A stretch of 64,000 nucleotides of DNA from CAJBLF01 sp964545415 (GCA_964545415.1 CAZJFP010000002.1:18469-82468), one strand, 5' to 3'. Counted from the first letter of the stretch, positions 30,147-41,905 are shown. Notes: generated by a model from the sequence alone, not told the origin. Numbers and translations are program-made.

Positions 30147-30273
30147 ATTAATGAAAAATTAAGAATTAATAATGAAAAATGAGAGATTTGCTAAAATGGT
30201 CTATTGTAATTTACAATAGTTTATAAGCAACAAATACCAACATTATTAATTATTCACTATTCATTATTCATTA
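30147..30273. repeat. Palindromic repeat, family P copy 3
   Basis: The left arm is ttaatgaaaaattaagaattaataatg. The centre hairpin is ctattgtaatttacaatag (30201-30219). The conserved block aataccaacattattaattattc precedes the right arm. It lies between nusG and the unknown membrane protein. Confidence 0.85.
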
Positions 30274-30321
30274 GTTTCGTCGCTTCTCTGTAGAAAGTGG
30301 TTTTACTTACTGATCAGTAGG

Positions 30322-31011
30322 ATGTATACCAAAGACCAAAAGATCCTGAGATTCTCCATGATGTTGCTCTTTTTGGCGCTAATGATTGTATATATCGTAT
30401 GGTATCAAGTGAAATGAACTGAACTAAAAGACCAATTACAAGAACAAGACTCATGAACCGGTATACAGATCTTGAGCGTAAGCTGAGAAAATATGCCGAC
30501 TATAAGTTCTTTGGAAGAAGAAAATGCTTCCTGATCCTTTGAGGACGGACAGCTTACTTCAACAACAGGAACTAAGATGAAAACAGGGATTACCGTCTCC
30601 AGTACCAAAACAATGACGGGAACGATGACCAAAAGCTCATCCATAAAGATGCTTTCGTGAACCAGTATCTATTACGGTTCTCTAGCCATCATAGAGCAGT
30701 TGGGTATCAAATATCAGTATGCATTGACGGATAGTTCAGGGATATGGTATATCTATCTAGGTACGCCGAGTTATGACTTTTCAAGCATAGCGAGAGCTCT
30801 CAAAGGAACAACATATACTATGGCTACAGAACAAGAACTCTTGGAAAACAAGCTTTTTGGAAATAAGGTGGTCTATATCAATCTTCCTGAATACAAAGAT
30901 AAACAGGTCATCATGCTCGTCTATATGAACGACGGCATCTGGCTGATACAAGTGGAGTATAATCTGTATCATAAGTCAAAAGCATACATCAAATCTTTAT
31001 TTATTGATTAA
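30322..31011 (+). CDS. Membrane-anchored hypothetical protein between nusG and rplK
   Basis: This 229-residue protein has an N-terminal membrane helix (LRFSMMLLFLALMIVYIVWY), a Ser/Thr-rich linker (TKTMTGTMTKSSSIK) and a C-terminal alpha/beta domain of about 120 residues (YYGSLAIIEQLGIKYQYALT .. VVYINLPEYKDKQVIMLVYM). No family is recognised. Four glycines are TGA. It ends 8 bp before the rplK start, so it is part of the ribosomal operon, an unusual place for such a protein. It may be exported and anchored. Confidence 0.7.
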
Positions 31012-31018
31012 TACACCA

Positions 31019-31462
31019 ATGGCAGGAAAAATCACTAACATTCTCAATCTTGAGATACCGGCTGGGAAAGCGCAGCCAGCACCTCCTTTAGGGCCTATGC
31101 TCTGAGCAAATGGAGTAAATATCGGACAATTCATCAAAGAATTCAACGATAAGACAATGGAACTTATGAAACAATTTTCAGGAGCTGACGTCAAAGTGAA
31201 ATGTACCTTGACGATCTATGCAGACAGATCCTTTGATCTCAAAATAGGAAGCCCTGTGACATCCAACTTGATTCTTCGAAAATTGAAACAACCTAAAGGG
31301 TCAGGAGAACCAAACAAGAATAAGATCGGAAAAATCTCCAAGAAAGACCTCGAAGAGATTGCTCAGCTCAAGATGGGAGATATGAATTCCGACAACCTCG
31401 AATCTATGATGAAATCCATAGCAGGAACAGCAAAAAATATGGGTATAGAAGTCGAAAAATAA
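31019..31462 (+). CDS. rplK: 50S ribosomal protein L11
   Basis: This 147-residue protein of the GTPase-associated centre starts AGKITNILNLEIPAGKAQPA then PPLGPMLGANGVNIGQFIKE, where the conserved Gly of PMLGANG is TGA. The rRNA-binding C-terminal domain has KIGKISKKDLEEIAQLKM and ends in the NMGIEVEK region. The position next to rplA is standard. Confidence 0.98.
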
Positions 31463-31573
31463 TTCAGAATTAAGAATTAATGATGCAGAATGAAAGGATC
31501 TATTGTAATATACAATAGTTCGTGAGGTAACAATACCAACATTATTAATTATTCACTATTCATTATTCATTAA
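31461..31573. repeat. Palindromic repeat, family P copy 4
   Basis: The left arm is attcagaattaagaattaatgatg. The centre hairpin is ctattgtaatatacaatag (31500-31518). The conserved aataccaacattattaattattcac block and right arm ttattcattaatt follow. It overlaps the rplK stop by two bases and separates rplK from rplA. Confidence 0.85.
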
Positions 31574-31631
31574 TTACGTGGGAGCTTTTGTAAGCGTTAG
31601 TACCACTTTTACCTTATTTACTATTAGAAAC

Positions 31632-32306
31632 ATGGTAACACACGGAAAAAAATGGAAAGAAGCTGCTAAGGCAGTAGATTCAACCAAAGCGTATCCTATC
31701 AATGAAGCAGTAGCACTGCTCAAAAAATCCGGATACAGCAAATTCGACGGATCTGTAGAGATCGCAGTCAAAACCTTTGCTGACGCAAAGTACAATGATC
31801 AGATGATGAGAGGAACAACTATTCTTCCTCATGGAACAGGTAAGACCAAAAAGATCGCAGTATTCACTGACGATGAAAAAGCTGCTAAGGAAGCATGAGC
31901 TGATTTGGCAGGCAAGGATACACTCTTGAACGATATCAAAGCAGGAAAACTTGATTTTGATGTTTTGTTGACTACGCCTGAACTCATCAGAGAACTCGCT
32001 CCTGTAGCGAAACAATTAGGTCCAAAAGGACTCATGCCTTCGCCAAAAGCGGGAACAGTCATAACTAATATCGCTGAAGCTGTGGGAGAATTCAAAAAAG
32101 GTAAGATGGAGTTTAAACTCGATAAGACAGGAAATATCAATGCAGCTATAGGAAAGATTTCTTTTAGCGATGCGCAGATAGAGGAGAATATCAAAGCGTT
32201 TCTCAAAGCATTGGAAGATAACAAGCCTACAGGCGTCAAAGGTAAGCTCATCAAAAAAGTATTTATCGCTCCTACCATGGGACCTGGAATACAAATTAGC
32301 TTATAG
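31632..32306 (+). CDS. rplA: 50S ribosomal protein L1
   Basis: This 224-residue protein of the ribosomal stalk base contains VDSTKAYPINEAVALLKK, then IAVKTFADAKYNDQMMRGT, LPHGTGKTKKIAVF, then the second domain LGPKGLMPSPKAGTV and the C-terminal GVKGKLIKKVFIAPTMGPGI. ATG 31632 gives the usual start; a GTG at 31578 in the same frame would add 18 residues. Neither rplJ nor rplL follows in this window; a terminator and the oppositely oriented ftsX do. Confidence 0.98.
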
Positions 32307-32340
32307 TCCATAGAACGTAAAATAATTTCATATAAAAAAG

Positions 32341-32373
32341 CAGACAAGCTATCACGCAGGTCTGTTTTTTTTT
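32341..32373 (+). terminator. Rho-independent terminator after rplA
   Basis: cagac / gtctg stem with a 14-base interior, preceded by an A run and followed by nine T. On the other strand it may also end ftsX. Confidence 0.7.
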
Positions 32374-32397
32374 ATGTTAGAATAGAGAGTCTTTAGA

Positions 32398-33354
32398 CTA
32401 GAGCTTTTTGTTGAGCGCACGAGCAAAGAAGTAGGAAAAGATGAATCCTATTACAGCAACAACGATAATCTCTCCTACAAAGATTCCTATAATAAGCGCG
32501 ATATTACCGAGTACGCTCAAGAGTGTTACATCAAAGAGGTTGTAGATATAATAATTGATGCTTATTCCGCTGATGAGTAATAATGCTAAACAGATAAGAA
32601 AGGAAAATCATAAGACGTTCACGGTCAATGCGACGAATCCTTGGATGATCTGATTGTAGGTCGCTCAGAGGATTTTTTTCACTTCGAGTTCCTTATGGAA
32701 AGTATGAAAAATATTTTTGAGCAAGAATCCAAGAAAGGCGATGATGATGAAGAAAAGAATAGCGATGATTACATATGAGAGACCAACCACGAAATTGCTT
32801 AAGTTGATGATAGTGAGAACTCTATTTTCCTGTTGTTTTAGTGTGGATCAGGTATCGAGATCTTTGACATTAAGGATGATATCTTTGTTTTTTAGTATAA
32901 TAGTTTTGAGTGCTTCATATTTATTATCGCTATCAAACATCACATAAAGGGTAGAAGGCAGGGGATTCTCTATACCAAATTTTTCGAAGTTGCTTACAAC
33001 GTCAGGGATCTTCTTTTGGAGAAACGCTAAAGCATCATCTTTGGATGAAAACATTACTTTGAGTCATTTGGATTCAAGATCGTCCTTGAGGGTGATGACT
33101 CTTTTGTAGATTTCCGTATCGCTGCCGCTGAGCGTAGAGATAGTCGTAGTATCTTTTATATAAAAATACATACCAAGCCTATCCTTGAGCTGTCAGGTAA
33201 ATTGGTTCGCATACAATGAGACTCCCAAAAAGATATTGAGAAGGAAAAGAAGGAATCAGATGAAGATACTCACTCAAAAAACATTGCTCCGGGAAGTCTT
33301 GAGAAGATGAGCGAGGTCTTGTTTGAAAATCTTTGAGAGTGAACTTTTTAACAT
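32398..33354 (-). CDS. ftsX: Cell division protein FtsX
   Basis: This 318-residue FtsX/ABC permease-like membrane protein regulates murein hydrolases at the septum. The N-terminal membrane helix (VFGVSIFIGFLLFLLNIFLG) is followed by an extracellular domain with the family pattern SSKDDALAFLQKKIPD and IENPLPSTLYVMF. Three C-terminal helices follow, with KKILGATYNQIIQGFV. No ftsE (ATPase) lies next to it in this window, which is unusual. Several membrane glycines are TGA. The upstream gene is a TPR protein 35 bp away. Confidence 0.93.
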
Positions 33355-33389
33355 TATCTGATATAAGATGATAAATGATAACTTCGAAA

Positions 33390-34010
33390 TTATTTCTTGA
33401 ACATGTGTTGGGTGGTGATGAATTTTTCGAAAAGCGAGATCTTTTGATCATAAAAATCTAATGCCTTATCGATGGTTTGTAATTTTTCGCGATGCTTATA
33501 AAAGTACTTGATCATATCTTTAGCTTTTTTGTATTTATGTTCAAGGATATAGAGCTCTATAAGATTATAGATGACTTCAGCGTCGATATTATTGATATGA
33601 AATGCATCCTTGAGGAAATTAAGTCATTTTTCTCTATTACCGTACCGATATTCGCAGAGACCATAGCATCTGAGGATTTCGTGATTTTCTGCTTTGGTGA
33701 TCTCCAATGCTTGTTGGAGATATTTTTTTGCTTCTAATCGATGATTTTTTTCCATTTCGAGCACACCCTTGATATAGAGTCCGAGAGGATCAGTATTATT
33801 CTTTTTTGCATTCAGAAAATCTATCGCTTTGGTCGCTTTACCAATTTCACCTTTTCTATATTGGATATCGGTGACCTGTAAGAGTGCATCTTCATTGTTC
33901 GGATCCCTAAAGAGGATAGTGTTTACCTTTTTTATGGCCTCATCGAATTTTCATAATTCCTTGAGCTCTTCTATCTCATTGATGAGGGAATCGGGGATAT
34001 ACGTAGGCAT
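33390..34010 (-). CDS. TPR repeat protein
   Basis: This 206-residue, entirely helical protein has about five tetratricopeptide units: IEELKELGKFDEAIKKVNTI, LLQVTDIQYRKGEIGKATKA, GVLEMEKNHRLEAKKYLQQA, CEYRYGNREKGLNFLKDAFH and IELYILEHKYKKAKDMIKYF. There is no signal peptide. TPR proteins scaffold complexes. Its place just before ftsX on the same strand suggests a cell-envelope or division link, which is inference. Confidence 0.85.
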
Positions 34011-34157
34011 AAGATCGATTCATGAAATAAATAATCATATTCAAGTGTACCCCAAAAAGTATCTATTTCCAAATTTTTTTGGCTTACCCAAGGCATTTGG
34101 ATTTACATTTAAAAAAATAATGACATAAGTGGTATATTTATCCAAAAAATATGAGTA

Positions 34158-35318
34158 TTACTGTGTATTTCCTCACAAAACAACGGTAAGAGCTAGTGGT
34201 TCGCCATCTCTGATGATATCCAGCGAAATAGTATCGCCTGGTATAAAGGTGTAGAGCTGATAGAGGAATGGCATATATTTGGTAATAGGGATTTTGTTGA
34301 TACTAACGATAATGTCTCACACTTTGAGTCAAGCTTCCCATGCAGGAAGATCAGTCAGTACATCCTTGATGTAAATACCATTATCCATAGTCAATTTCTT
34401 TTCCTGTTTGAGAGCAGAAGTAATTTCAACATATTGGATGCCGATGACTGGTCTAGAGATTTTTCCGAACGTCTCTATGGTCTTGATAGTGCCTGCAATA
34501 AATTCTTGACTTAGTGGCAAAGCGAAAGTCATACCTTCACCTTCATCAATAGCAGTGGTGATGCCTATCACATTACCTTGGATATCGAGCAATGGACCTC
34601 AGCTATTCCCTGGATTTGCTTGGGCGTCAGTCTGATAGAGACCGACATAGAGGTTATTGCCGTTGATAGTAAGTTGTTTGTTTCTACCTCCGATGATGCC
34701 CATAGTGACGGTATTTGGATATTTAGACAAGGTATTGCCTATGGTGAATGCAAATTGTCCTATATCAACATTGGTAGTGATAGGCAAAAATATCGCTGCA
34801 TCAAGATCGGTAGGAGAGACTCACTCGGAATCAATGATTTTGAGGATAGCTATATCCAAGAGATCGTCAAATCGGATTTTATCTACATTATACACGCTGC
34901 CATCAGAGAAAGTGACTGAATATTTGGCGGTCGTATCCTGTACAACATGTTTATTGGTGATGATATATCCTTTTTTTGAAATTAAGATACCACTTCATCA
35001 GCCGATTTTCGTAGTTTGTTGCTGGATAGTTCCAGGTCCGTTGACTTGTGCAGGGTCATCGACATAGAATTTCACATCTTTGCTTATAGTAATGCTGACT
35101 ACTGAAGTTTTGGCAGCAGATATGGTCTGTACGAGATATGATTGTAATGCGAGAAGGTCGGATTTTTTGATATCATTGGCTTTGTTCCCCATGGTAGATT
35201 CCACAGAAGTACTGAAAGATTTCAGTTTGTTATTGATTGCTCATCGGATGATGATACCTCCGAGGAAAATAAGAAAAATATTCAAGACAACAATCAGCGT
35301 GAGAGGTTTCTTTTGCAT
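34158..35318 (-). CDS. htrA: HtrA/DegP-type serine protease
   Basis: This 386-residue trypsin-like protease has an N-terminal signal anchor (LTLIVVLNIFLIFLGGIIIR) and a complete catalytic triad. His is in ITNKHVVQD, Asp in DDLLDIAILKI, and Ser in NPGNSGGPLLD, with one Gly of the oxyanion loop encoded by TGA. A single C-terminal PDZ domain (GIQYVEITSAL, then GIYIKDVLTDLPAWEAGLKV and IIRDGEPLALTV) follows. It degrades or refolds damaged exported proteins. One PDZ domain is usual for the DegS/HtrA form. Confidence 0.96.
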
Positions 35319-35354
35319 ATGCTTTTATTTTATTGGATAAATTTTGTGATGGAA

Positions 35355-38009
35355 TTATTCTGCGTTAGTTGCTTCGACTTCAGGAGTTTCGCTTTCTTCA
35401 GACATTTCTCCTTCATCATTGGATTCATCAGAAATGCCTTTTTCCATTTTTTCTGCCTCTTTTTCTGCTTTTTTCCTCTCTTCCTTGTATCTGAGATTTT
35501 CTTCTTTTTCTTCCCAAGGTCTGTAGATTACATCGATATCTTTGTCTACCATTTTCGCTAATGGAGTTTCTGTCTCATCCAAGTGGATATCGTTGGAATG
35601 GAGTGTCTTGATAGTGCTATCCTTGAATCTGATTCTGATAGCTCATTCGATGATACTGATTCCTCATTCAAGAATTTCTTTTCCTATCATAACTACTTGA
35701 CCCTTTTTCGCTCTTTTCCATATTTTCAGATCTTCAAGATTCAATAGTTTACCATTTTTGTTCGCGTGGATGAGGATGAATGGTTCGCCTTTGTGTAAGA
35801 ACATATTAGCTACTTCATCTCCTTCCTGCAATTCAATCGATTTGACTCATCCTGCAGTTTTTCCCATAGGTCTCAGATCATTGCTCTTGAAAAGAAGCAT
35901 CCATCCATGTTTGGTAAGTATTCCTACATTGTCAGTATCATTCACTGCTTCGACAGAAAGAATCTTCTCTTTGTCCGCAAGTTTCATAATGACGGTTGGG
36001 AACTTTTTGAATGACAAAACCAATTCCTTCTTGATCTTTTTGCAGCTATTCTGATTGGTGAGGAATATCAGATGATGATAATCGAAATGCAACGTCTTGG
36101 CGAAGATGATCTTTCCTTTAAGTCAGAAATGTTCATTGAGATTCAAAGCATTCTGCTTCATAGCAAAGCTTCCAAAATCCTTCAATCTCTGAACGACTAA
36201 TTCTCCGATATCCGTGATAACGATCAATTTATCTTGGTTGTGGGTATAGATGAGATCCATGGTTTCGTCAGGTATAACCTGAATTCTAGACTGGTAGAGG
36301 ATTCTTACGCTATAATCGTTTCCGATTCGCACGATAACATCTTCTTTGACTTTATCTGCAGCCGACATAAATGCTTTGAGACTTCCAGATACATTGTATA
36401 CGCTGAGATCTTGTGAAAGATCTGTTTTTCTCTCGTCTCCGTATTGCTTCTTCATATATTTGAATTCGTCTCTTACGACACCATCAAGCTTCTCAGGCTG
36501 ATCGATGATAGCTTGAAGCTCTTCGATAAGTTTTTTCTTCTCTTCTATTTCATCGCTGATCTTTTGGATTTCCAAACCGACCAAGGATTGTAATCTCATC
36601 ATAAGGATATATTCTGCTTGTGCTTCAGAGAATTCGAACTTTTCCATCAGATTGTTTTTTGCATCCTGTTTGGTTTCAGATTTTTTGATGGTCTCTATTA
36701 CTTCATCGATGATGTCGATTGCTTTCTTCAATCCTTCTAAAATATGCAATCTGTCTTTGGCTTTGTTCAATTGGAAAACGGATCTGCGGTAGACGACATT
36801 TCTCCTAAAGGTCACGAATTCCATAAGGAGATCTTTGATATTCAAAAGCCTTGGTTGTACACCAGCTTCGACCAAGGATACATTATTGAAATTAAATGCG
36901 CATTGCAATTCTGTATATTTATATAACTCTACCAATATTTTATCGGCATCTACACCATTTTTGAGGTAGATAGCTATCCTGATCTTATTTTTGCTGGATT
37001 CATCTCTCATATCAGAGATTCATTCGATTTTTTTATCGACGACCAATTCTCCGATCTTTGCAACCAAGGAAGATTTGTTTACTAGGTACGGTATCTCATC
37101 GATAACGATAATATTACCATGTTTGTTCTCTTCTACATGGGTTTTTCCTCTCATGATAATTCCTCACTTTCCTTTTTTGTATACTTCTCTGATATTGTTG
37201 CTGTCATAGATGATACCGCCGGTTGGGAAATCCGGTCCTTTGATAATCTCCATGATTTCATCGATAGAGACGGAATATGTATCGTTTACAGCTTCTTCAG
37301 CTCATTCTGTTGATCCTTCTTCTATAGCAGCCGCTTTGATTTTTGCTGCTTGCGCTTTCTGTTTTTCATTTAATGGTTTACCTTCTTTTTCAAGCAACAA
37401 TAATGATGCATCCAACACTTCGTTGAGATTGTGTGGAGCCATATTTGTCGCCATACCTACAGCGATACCCATAGTACCATTACAGAGATGGTTAGGAAAT
37501 TTTGTAGGGAGCATCACTGGTTCTTTCAAGCTTCCATCAAAATTATCTCTCCGGTCTATGGTATCTTGCTCTATATCATTCAACATCTCTTCAGCTATTT
37601 TGGTCAATCTCGCTTCCGTATACCTCATCGCAGCAGCTCAGTCACCATCTATGGAACCGAAGTTACCTTGTCCATCGATCAATGGATATCTCATAGACCG
37701 TGGTTGTGCCATACGCACCATTGCTTCGTAGATACTGCTATCTCCATGTGGATGATATTTACCCATAACATCTCACACGATCCTTGCTGATTTCTTATGC
37801 TTCTGATTGAAAAAATTATTCATCTGATACATTCAGAACATAATCCTCCTCAATACCGGTTTGAATCCATCTCTCGTATCCGGTAACGCACGCGAAACAA
37901 TGACGGACATCGCATATTCGATGTACGATTTGGAGATTTCCTCTTCAATAGGGTGCGGAGTGACGGTTCACGTAGCGATTACTTTATCGTCCTGTTCGTT
38001 CTTAATCAT
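35355..38009 (-). CDS. gyrA: DNA gyrase subunit A
   Basis: This 884-residue type II topoisomerase subunit has SYIEYAMSVIVSRALPDTRD at the start, then VLRRIMFGM, VGDVMGKYHPHGDSSIYEA, and the catalytic Tyr in AAMRYTEARL. The coiled-coil gate follows, then a C-terminal domain with six-bladed repeats (DLRPMGKTAGGVKSI is the clearest blade motif). An insertion after the tower region (KQKAQAAKIKAAAIEEGSTE) and an acidic C-terminal tail (EEGEMSEESETPEVEATNAE type) are extra. TGA supplies Gly in GDGAAAMRY and elsewhere. The blade motif could also suit ParC. Confidence 0.93.
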
Positions 38010-38339
38010 ACTTTATGAATGAAAAAGGTAAAAGATTATACATCATATTAAGACAAAAAAACTTCAAGGCGACTGCCTCAAAAGTTCATATGCTTTTGAT
38101 AAAGAAAATATATGTAAAGGCGAAGTGAATTCAACGCTTTCCTGTTATCACCAGTTGACAAAAAAAGAAAAATAGATTATTTATTAGTTGTGCTCTCTAT
38201 GTATATATGCTTGTATGCTGACGGAAGTATCTAAGGAAAAGTTGCGAAAATCAAGAAAAACAAAGAAAAGTCATCCAAAATAAGTAAATAATTCAGATAG
38301 ATATTTTAGTTTTTTTAAAAAATGTCAAATATAATGAAA
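38010..38339. other. 330-bp intergenic region upstream of gyrA
   Basis: No ORF could be supported on either strand. It contains a small stem (aggcgactgcct, about 38072-38083) and A-rich tracts. It must include the promoter of gyrA on the minus strand. I see no tRNA or known RNA signature in it. Confidence 0.5.
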
Positions 38340-39068
38340 TTATGACGTTTTTTTGAATAACGTTTTGGTATTGCCTAAGATATCGCTTATTCTTTCCCTA
38401 TTAATCAGAAAAACCTTTTGGGGGATAAAAATATCTTTGTTTCCTGATTTGAATGTATGAGTAAGTAAGCAGAGATCGATATAATCGCACATTTCATCAA
38501 AAGAATCCATTCATCTCAATATAGGATATCCCTTATCAATGAAATGCTTGCACATATCCAAGGACTCATATCGAGAAAGTCCTTCTTCCATAAGTTCATC
38601 GCTACGCAGACGATGATGATTGGTATACGTTGCAAATACTGGAGAACGCATGATCGCTTGTACTTTTGCATATGAGAGACAATGACCTATTTCATGCCCC
38701 AAACAGAGAAAAAAGGTAGATTGATTGGGAAGATGTGTATATTCGATGATTTTTGGACGTGCATGGCGTTGAGCCTGGAATTTTGATCATTTATGAAAAT
38801 ACGGCGAATATCATTTATATCTGCAATATTCTAAGATGCTTTCTTGTCTATTCCTATACCAAATAGGTGCTTCTCTTTGAGTTAAATCCAGAGAAAAGTT
38901 TTTTGAAATTTCTTTATTGTCTATTTCATCGATTTTTTTGTGGATATAGGTAAATTCTTGCATACATTCGAGTAATTGCTTTTTAATGGAAGATTTGATT
39001 GCAGATTCCTTGAGTGTAGTATAGTCAAATAGTCAATCCAAAAGCTCCCTTATTTCGCTCTGTTTCAT
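38340..39068 (-). CDS. Zinc metallopeptidase-like protein (HExxH)
   Basis: This 242-residue protein has the zinc motif FLCLGHEIGHCLSYAK (HExxH, about residues 123-127) and a downstream acidic stretch RSDELMEEGLSRYESLD that may give the third ligand. The N-terminal half is helical (IKSSIKKQLLECMQEFTYIH). It has no signal peptide or membrane helix, so it should be cytoplasmic. It resembles short domesticated zinc proteases of the ImmA/M78 or related gluzincin type, but no family can be assigned with certainty. Four TGA glycines. Confidence 0.7.
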
Positions 39069-39140
39069 GGTATAAGAAGGAATAAATGGAAAAATAGTAT
39101 ATAAAAAAGATAAAAAAGGTCAACATATCGTAAAAAAACA

Positions 39141-39169
39141 AAAAAAGGACGAGAGTAGCTCTCGTCCTT
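39141..39169 (-). terminator. Rho-independent terminator of the small basic gene
   Basis: The perfect stem aggacgagag / ctctcgtcct with loop tag is followed on the minus strand by a T run. It lies just after the stop of 39188-39421. Confidence 0.92.
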
Positions 39170-39187
39170 CATAGGGAAATTCATCTA

Positions 39188-39421
39188 TTATTTTTTCTTA
39201 ATCACTTTTTTTACTGGCTTTTTTACTGGTTTTTTCGCTGGAAGTGCTTTTTTTACTGGTGCAGTCAACCCAAAGAGCGTTCATAGCGTAGGCATAGGAT
39301 ATTTTTTCGTGAATTCATTGAATTTCTTAGGATCCGTGAATTCCTTTGCTACTTTTTTTTCCTTGCCGTTGATGTTTTCATAATACATGAATTTGCCGTG
39401 GAATGTGCTTTTGGTAACCAT
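39188..39421 (-). CDS. Small lysine-rich protein with PVKK tail
   Basis: This 77-residue basic protein starts VTKSTFHGKFMYYENINGKE and has a short folded part of about 50 residues. It ends in an AlaLysPro-rich tail (ALPAKKPVKKPVKKVIKKK) like histone H1-type or nucleic-acid-binding tails. One Gly is TGA. The tail and the small size suggest a nucleoid- or RNA-binding protein; no family is recognised. Its own terminator follows. Confidence 0.7.
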
Positions 39422-39552
39422 GGATATTTTTGTTTAAAAAATAAAGATACCAATCTTTTATAGAGATTGCCTTAAAAGGCAAAGAATAATTCAAGAATAT
39501 TTTGGCATATAATAAATATTTTAAGATATAGAGTCAAATGTATTGTGAAAAT

Positions 39553-39581
39553 TTGACAAATATGGCAATTGTAGGTATAAT
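39553..39581 (+). promoter_or_regulatory. Sigma-70 type promoter
   Basis: ttgaca (39553-39558) and tataat (39576-39581) with a 17-bp spacer, pointing to the antiporter gene. Between promoter and ATG (39696) lies a palindromic stretch of gataaaatgataaa / tttatcg words (about 39590-39690) that could fold in the 5' UTR. Confidence 0.8.
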
Positions 39582-39695
39582 TAATATACGATAAAATGAT
39601 AAAGGGCCTAGGGACGATAAAATGATAAATTTATCGCGAGTGAAATGAGCTTTTATCGATTTATCACGGAGTATTTATCACGATAAGTAGTAAGT

Positions 39696-41414
39696 ATGGC
39701 AGAACAAGTATTCACCTCATTAAGTATCGTAATAGGAATTGTGCTCATCAGTATTTGATTGATGAAAGCACTGAAACAACCTATGATTATCTGATATATT
39801 CTTGCATGAACAGCTATCAGTATCTTTTTTCCATCATTATTGGGCGGCAATACCGCGTTCCAATCATTCGGGAATCTCGGTATAGCGCTGTTACTTTTTA
39901 TGGTGGGAATGGAACTGAATCCTACTATCATCAGGGATCTTGGGAAAACCTCGATCATCGCATGATTTTTTCAGGTACTTGTTACGTGAGTCCTAGGGTA
40001 TTTTATTGCCACGTTCATGGGGTTCGATACTATGACCTCTACATTCCTTTCTATAGGATTTGCATTCAGCAGTACTATCGTGGTTTTGAAATTACTCGGA
40101 GACAAGGAAGAGATGGAATCTACCTACGGAAGATTGAGTATAGGGATACTTATCGTCCAGGATATTATCGTCATGCTTCTTATTCTCTGAATGGCGACGT
40201 ACAAAAACATAGAACAGACACAATCAACAGTCATCATCATCAGCTTGATCGTAAAGGTTATTGCATTAGCATGAGGATTGTATCTGGCAACAAAATATAT
40301 CATCCCTAAACTAACAAAAAAAATCGCAGAATCACAAGAATATCTGTTCCTCTTTTCGATAGGCCGATGTTTCATCCTCGGTGCGCTTTTCTATCGACTA
40401 GGATTCGGTATAGAGATAGGAACATTAATTGCAGGAATTACCTTAGCAAATTCTTCGTATAGATTCGAAATCACGAGCAGGATCAAACCGTTGAGAGATT
40501 TCTTTATCGTTATTTTCTTCGTGTTGTTGGGGTCGCATGTAAGTTTCTGAGAAACGACAGTATCGGTTTTGAAACCGTTATTGATATTTTCCGGATTCGT
40601 CCTGATCGTCAAACCGATCGTCACGATGATTGTGCTCTGATTGCTTGGACACACAAGAAAAAATAATTTCTTATCTTGAATATCGTTAGGACAGATAAGC
40701 GAATTCTCATTCTTGATGATAACGATGGGCATAAGCTCATGATATATCAAAGATCCGACGATTCTTTCTATGGTGACATTATTGTGACTCATCAGTATTG
40801 CAGGATCGAGCTATTTCATGATCTATGGAGAAAGATTGTATCATTTCTTCAAACCGCTCCTGATATTGTTGCCATGAGTATGGAACAAAGAGCATAAGAA
40901 GATCAATAAAAAGAATTATGAGATAGTGTTATTTGGCTACGGAAGATTCGGAAGCAATATCTATAATATGGTGTATAAGAGTCATAAGCATATCATGGTT
41001 GTCGATGAGAATCCATGAATCATTGGACTCTTGCAGAAGAAAAAAACGCCATGCATTTACGGAGATATCAGTGATATAGATTTTCTCCACGAGTTGAATA
41101 TCAAAGAAACCAAGATGATCATCAGTACGGTAAAAAAATTCGATGAGAATATGGTATTGCTCAAAACCATCAAACAGATGCATCCGAGCATTATTATTAT
41201 CCTAGTCTCCAATCATATTCAGGAAGCGATTAAACTCTATGAACAAGGAGCGGATTATGTGATCATGCCACATTATATCGGTGTAGATCATACATCGTTG
41301 ATGCTTGAAGAATATGGATTCGATATCCAAAAATTTATGGAGAACAAAAAAACCTTGGTTAACGATCTCAAAAACAGACATCAAGATCTTATGATAGAGA
41401 CATTGCAAAAATAA
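39696..41414 (+). CDS. KefB-like cation:proton antiporter with TrkA-N domain
   Basis: This 572-residue CPA2 family transporter has about twelve membrane segments in the first 400 residues. Family motifs include GNLGIALLLFMVGMEL, SIGFAFSSTIVVLKLLGDKE, GILIVQDIIVMLLILG and GTLIAGITLANSSYRFEI. The C-terminal part is a cytosolic NAD-binding TrkA-N domain (YEIVLFGYGRFGSNIYNMVY, then CIYGDISDIDFLHEL). It exchanges K+ or Na+ for H+. More than fifteen TGA glycines, many in membrane helices. It is transcribed from the promoter at 39553. Confidence 0.93.
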
Positions 41415-41425
41415 TTTCTTCATAC

Positions 41426-41452
41426 AAAAAAAAGGTCCGTAGATAACGGACC
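41426..41452. terminator. Bidirectional terminator between convergent genes
   Basis: ggtccgt / acggacc perfect 7-bp stem with loop agata. An eight-base A run on its left gives the T run for the minus-strand gene 41470-41775. Confidence 0.8.
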
Positions 41453-41469
41453 AATAAGAAGTAATAGTT

Positions 41470-41775
41470 TTAGAGATGTTTTGCTATCTCATCCTGTTTA
41501 AGGAATTCGATAGTAGTGCGTTGTTCTTCATCTGTCGCAAACGGGAGTACTTCATACTGTTTTTCTCGATAAGTGATTTTTATCTGATTCCCCTTTTCTT
41601 TGCTACGAATCAGATTGATTTGAAGGAAATGGATTTGATGATAGCCTCCAGAAAAACTCAGACTGGGTTTTTCGGCAATGTTTTTTCGTTTCAGTAACGT
41701 CATACTGTGTACGGATTGCTCTGCCATGACCTGGAACTTTCCGACGATGAATTGTTTGATTTTTGATTTGTACAT
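41470..41775 (-). CDS. Hypothetical protein
   Basis: This 101-residue basic, beta-rich protein uses no TGA: MYKSKIKQFIVGKFQVMAEQ then HFLQINLIRSKEKGNQIKIT. No family is recognised. It has a dedicated terminator and diverges from the YjbQ gene, with AT-rich promoter sequences between (41776-41905). The composition suggests a small folded nucleic-acid- or protein-binding protein, which is a guess. Confidence 0.7.
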   Translation of the reverse strand: MYKSKIKQFIVGKFQVMAEQSVHSMTLLKRKNIAEKPSLSFSGGYHQIHFLQINLIRSKEKGNQIKITYREKQYEVLPFATDEEQRTTIEFLKQDEIAKHL

Positions 41776-41905
41776 TGGTTTTTTTATTTTTGGTGTACCG
41801 TACCTATAATAATTTTATATATAAAGTCAAGGTTAGGAGAAAATTGTTGAAATAGGGATATAATTGTATATAACCACTGCACGTTTTTTATTCGTAGTCA
41901 GAAAA

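Noticed and set aside
38010..38339. Possible structured RNA upstream of gyrA
   Set aside because: No tRNA, tmRNA, SRP or RNase P signature could be recognised; only a small stem and A tracts.
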